Origin: Thiobacillus thioparus DSM 505
GTDB lineage: Bacteria; Pseudomonadota; Gammaproteobacteria; Burkholderiales; Thiobacillaceae
Length of the DNA stretch: 64,000 bases
Direction of reading: 5' to 3'
Assembly (NCBI RefSeq): GCF_000373385.1
Contig: NZ_KB891326.1
Coordinates: forward strand, 23,309-87,308
The translations under genes and the position numbers were made by a program. This document shows positions 61,391 to 64,000 of the stretch, piece after piece; the stretch's first letter is position 1, and each line of letters opens with the position of its first letter. Below the pieces are notes generated by a model. The model saw only the letters and a list, made by a program, of their open reading frames with translations, did no database searches and was not told where the DNA came from.

Positions 61391-64000
61391 TCAGGCCGTA
61401 CGCCGTTCCCGGATGAAGACCAGGACCGATTCCGCTGTCAAAGGTTTGCTGAACAGATAACCCTGCATGAAATCGCAGTGATGCGAGGCCAGTAAATGGC
61501 GCTGCGCTTCGGTCTCCACGCCCTCGGCGATCACGGCCAGGCCGAGGCTGTGCGCCAGCGCGATGGTGGCGGTGCAGATGGCGACGTCGTTGCTGTCGCT
61601 TTCGATGTCGCGTACGAAAGATTGATCGAGTTTCAGAGTGTGGATCGGCAGCAGCTTGAGATAGCTGAGCGAGGAGTAGCCCGTACCGAAATCGTCGATC
61701 GACAGGCGTACGCCCAGGTTGCGCAACGCCTTGAGCTGACTGATGCTGGCGGCCGGGTCGTGCATGGCAACCGATTCGGTGATTTCGAGCTCCAGGTCGG
61801 TGCCTTTCAGGCCATGCTTTTTCAATGCCCCTGCGACATGGGCCAGCAGGATGGCGGAGTGCAGTTGATAGGCGGACAGGTTAACGGCCATGCTGAAGTC
61901 GGCGATGCCGATATCGCGCCATGCGCGGAGCTGGCGGCAGGCTTCATCCAGCACCCATTCGCCCAGCGGCAGGATCAGGCCGGTTTCCTCGGCAATGGGG
62001 ATGAATTCGGCTGGCGGCACCAGGCCCATGCGAGGGTGGCGCCAGCGTACCAGCGCCTCGAACCCGACGATGCGGCCGCTCCGGCTGTCGAACTGGGGCT
62101 GGTAATGCAGTTCGAACTCTTTGTTTTCCACGGCCACCCGCAAGTCATGGTCCATGGTCAGCCGCTTCATGGCGGCCTGGTTCATCTCGGCCGTGAAGAA
62201 CTGGACATTGTTGCGTCCCAGCGATTTGGCGTGATACATGGCGGTGTCGGCGTTCTTCATCAGCGTTTCGCTGTCCTCCCCGTCGTCCGGGTAGAACGCG
62301 AGGCCGATGCTTGGCGTCGAATGCAACGCATCTTTCCCGATACGATAGGGCTGGGATAGCGTGTGCAGGATCTTGTCGGCGACGCGGGCCGCGGTCGTGG
62401 CGCCTTCCACTTCGGTCAGCACCACCACGAATTCATCGCCGCCGAGACGGGCCACGATGTCGCTTTCGCGTACGCTGTCGCGCAGGCGTTGCGCCACGTC
62501 CTTGAGCAATGCGTCGCCCACTGCATGCCCGAGCGTGTCGTTGATGGTCTTGAAGCGATCCAGATCCAGAAAGATCACCGCCAGCGCACGCTGTTCCCGA
62601 TGGGCCATGGCGAGTGCCTGCTCGAGTTGACCCTGCAGGCTGAAGCGGTTGACCAGGCCGGTAAGGGCGTCATGGTAGGCCAGCTGACTGATTTGTGCTT
62701 CGGCCAGTTTGCGTGCGGTGATGTCCGTGAAACTGGTGATGTAATGGGAAAGGTGGCCGTCGGGATCGCGCACGACCGAGACCGACATCCACTTCGGATA
62801 GAGTGAGCCGTCTTTTCGCCGATCCAGCACCTCGCCTTGCCAGTAGCCTGCCTGTTCGAGGGCGGCCGCCATCGCCTGGTCGGTGTCGTCGAGTGCCTGA
62901 CTGGCCATCAGGATATGCGGATGCTCGCCTCGAATGTCGTCGATGGCGTAGCCCGTCAGGCGAGTGAAGGCCGGATTCACCGCCAGGATGCGGTTGTGGC
63001 TGTCGCTGATGAGGATGGCTTCGCCGCTGTGTTCGAACACGTTGGCATAGAGCCGCAATGCTTCCTCCGCCTGCTTGCGCTGGGTGATGTCCTGCACGGT
63101 GCCCGTGGAGCGGACCGCGTTGCCTTCAGCGTCGAAATGCATTTCGCATCGTTCGTTCACCCATTTGATGCGGCCGTCCGGCATGCATATCCGATGGCTG
63201 ATCTCGTACGGCTTGCGGTTCGTCAATGAGTCGAGGTAGGCCTGATTGACCCGTTCGCGGTCCTCGGGGTGCACCGCGTCCATGAATGCCTCGTACGATG
63301 CGCCAAAGGTGTTCTGGTCCACCTCGAAAAGGCGGAAGGTCTCGTCCGACCAGGCCAGCGTATTGCTGGCCACGTCGAACTCCCAGCTGCCGACCTGAGC
63401 GATGCGCTGTGCTTCGTTCAGACGCGTTTCGCTTTCCTTGAGGGCGGCTTCGGCCAGCTGTTTTTCCGTCACGTCGGTGCCGATACTCACCATGAATTCC
63501 ATCTCGCCCTGTTCGTCCGGCAATACGGAATTCGACCATTCGATCAGGCGCCGCGCCCCGTCCCGGGCGACCCAGTGGTTGGTGTGTGATCCTCTCAAGG
63601 ATTGCGGATTGCGAACGAGTGCGTCGAACGCCTCCTGGTGCACCCGGTCGCGTTCCTCCCGCGGCAGCAGAAAATCCCAGACGAGCCGCCCCTCGACTTC
63701 TGCGAACGCGTAGCCGGACAATTCCTCGCAGGCGCGATTGAAGCGGCGGATGCGGCCTTCACGGTCGAGCACGACCACCAGCGCTCCGGCCTTATCAAGA
63801 ATCGCGCCCTGCAGCATGGAGAGCTTGCGCAGCTCGTGCGAGCGCGCTTCCACCTGGGCTTCGAGCGTATGGTGGATATTCTCCAGCGCATCCGTCATAT
63901 GGTTGAAGGCATGGGCCAGATGGCCCAGCTCGTCGGGGCCGTCCTGCGGGGCACGCTGCGACAGATCGCCGGCGGCGATGCTGTCGGCCACCCGGGTGAG
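61391..64000 (-). CDS. HAMP-PAS-PAS-PAS-GGDEF-EAL signalling protein (5' end outside window)
   Basis: At least 869 residues; the start lies beyond 64000. The visible part opens inside a HAMP domain ([18 protein letters not shown]), followed by a coiled coil, PAS (about 58-180), PAS (190-305), PAS (312-430), GGDEF (about 435-600) with RLGGDEF intact and RESD inhibitory site just upstream, and EAL (about 610-860) with FEALVRW and DDFGTGYSS intact. The HAMP implies an upstream transmembrane sensor. It could both make and degrade c-di-GMP. It is a second such enzyme in the window, without the DUF4102 part. Confidence 0.93.
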   Translation of the reverse strand, partial: LTRVADSIAAGDLSQRAPQDGPDELGHLAHAFNHMTDALENIHHTLEAQVEARSHELRKLSMLQGAILDKAGALVVVLDREGRIRRFNRACEELSGYAFAEVEGRLVWDFLLPREERDRVHQEAFDALVRNPQSLRGSHTNHWVARDGARRLIEWSNSVLPDEQGEMEFMVSIGTDVTEKQLAEAALKESETRLNEAQRIAQVGSWEFDVASNTLAWSDETFRLFEVDQNTFGASYEAFMDAVHPEDRERVNQAYLDSLTNRKPYEISHRICMPDGRIKWVNERCEMHFDAEGNAVRSTGTVQDITQRKQAEEALRLYANVFEHSGEAILISDSHNRILAVNPAFTRLTGYAIDDIRGEHPHILMASQALDDTDQAMAAALEQAGYWQGEVLDRRKDGSLYPKWMSVSVVRDPDGHLSHYITSFTDITARKLAEAQISQLAYHDALTGLVNRFSLQGQLEQALAMAHREQRALAVIFLDLDRFKTINDTLGHAVGDALLKDVAQRLRDSVRESDIVARLGGDEFVVVLTEVEGATTAARVADKILHTLSQPYRIGKDALHSTPSIGLAFYPDDGEDSETLMKNADTAMYHAKSLGRNNVQFFTAEMNQAAMKRLTMDHDLRVAVENKEFELHYQPQFDSRSGRIVGFEALVRWRHPRMGLVPPAEFIPIAEETGLILPLGEWVLDEACRQLRAWRDIGIADFSMAVNLSAYQLHSAILLAHVAGALKKHGLKGTDLELEITESVAMHDPAASISQLKALRNLGVRLSIDDFGTGYSSLSYLKLLPIHTLKLDQSFVRDIESDSNDVAICTATIALAHSLGLAVIAEGVETEAQRHLLASHHCDFMQGYLFSKPLTAESVLVFIRERRTA

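Noticed and set aside
1-64000. CRISPR arrays, insertion sequences, rRNA genes
   Set aside because: None were seen. The only tandem repeat noted is the 4 x 30 bp coding repeat in the Spy-like gene.

Overview
The window is about 64 kb of GC-rich, gene-dense chromosome that reads as a betaproteobacterium. Supporting signs are an 88-residue IF-1 of the type found as a second copy in that class, E. coli-like LexA boxes, and the BCAM0308, TraR/DksA and SagB-type nitroreductase families. A chemolithotrophic or facultatively anaerobic relative of the Nitrosomonadales/Burkholderiales is a reasonable guess, but no gene here fixes the genus. No rRNA, CRISPR array, insertion sequence or intact prophage was seen. 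The only tRNA gene found is tRNA-Sec.

Layout. 1-9.9 kb: a putative glycosyltransferase, a VapBC-type toxin-antitoxin pair, lexA with two SOS boxes, a membrane-anchored Mrr-like nuclease, a nitroreductase, a decayed MOSC gene and small exported or metal-stress-type proteins (RcnB-like, Spy/CpxP-like, SHOCT). 10-23.5 kb: cell-envelope genes, namely a TAT-exported YcbK-like peptidase, a LysM L,D-transpeptidase, a giant cyclic beta-1,2-glucan synthase (NdvB/Cgs), IF-1, an MscS channel and a glycine-zipper lipoprotein. 23.7-28.5 kb: a frameshifted beta-carbonic anhydrase, a c-di-GMP GGDEF-EAL protein whose N-terminus is a phage-integrase arm-binding domain (DUF4102), and a HicA-like orphan. 28.7-38.9 kb: a complete formate dehydrogenase-O/N operon (fdoG with an in-frame UGA selenocysteine codon, fdoH, fdoI, fdhE), followed by selA, a TAT-exported transglutaminase-like gene, selB and the tRNA-Sec gene. 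Substrate enzyme and decoding machinery therefore lie together; selD is not in the window.

40.2-57.9 kb is a run of genes for dormancy, stress and metabolite ligation: two APH-type kinases, two hibernation factors (one fused to a cold-shock domain), TraR/DksA, a BCAM0308-family protein, a Lon-like protease, a two-domain Usp, an Hsp70 fragment, and NAD salvage genes (nicotinamidase and nicotinate phosphoribosyltransferase, with a divergent PRPP synthetase). Inside it lies a tight four-gene operon (C39 peptidase, RLAN/RimK-type ATP-grasp ligase, GCS2 ligase, N-formylglutamate amidohydrolase) that looks like a pathway for an unknown peptide-like metabolite or protein modification. 57.9-64 kb: an HhH-type protein, a CapA-like protein, a PolX DNA polymerase/PHP protein and a second PAS-GGDEF-EAL protein cut by the window edge.

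The most unusual items are the integrase-domain/c-di-GMP fusion, the ligase operon within the persistence-like island, and the transglutaminase-like gene translationally coupled to selB inside the selenocysteine cassette.
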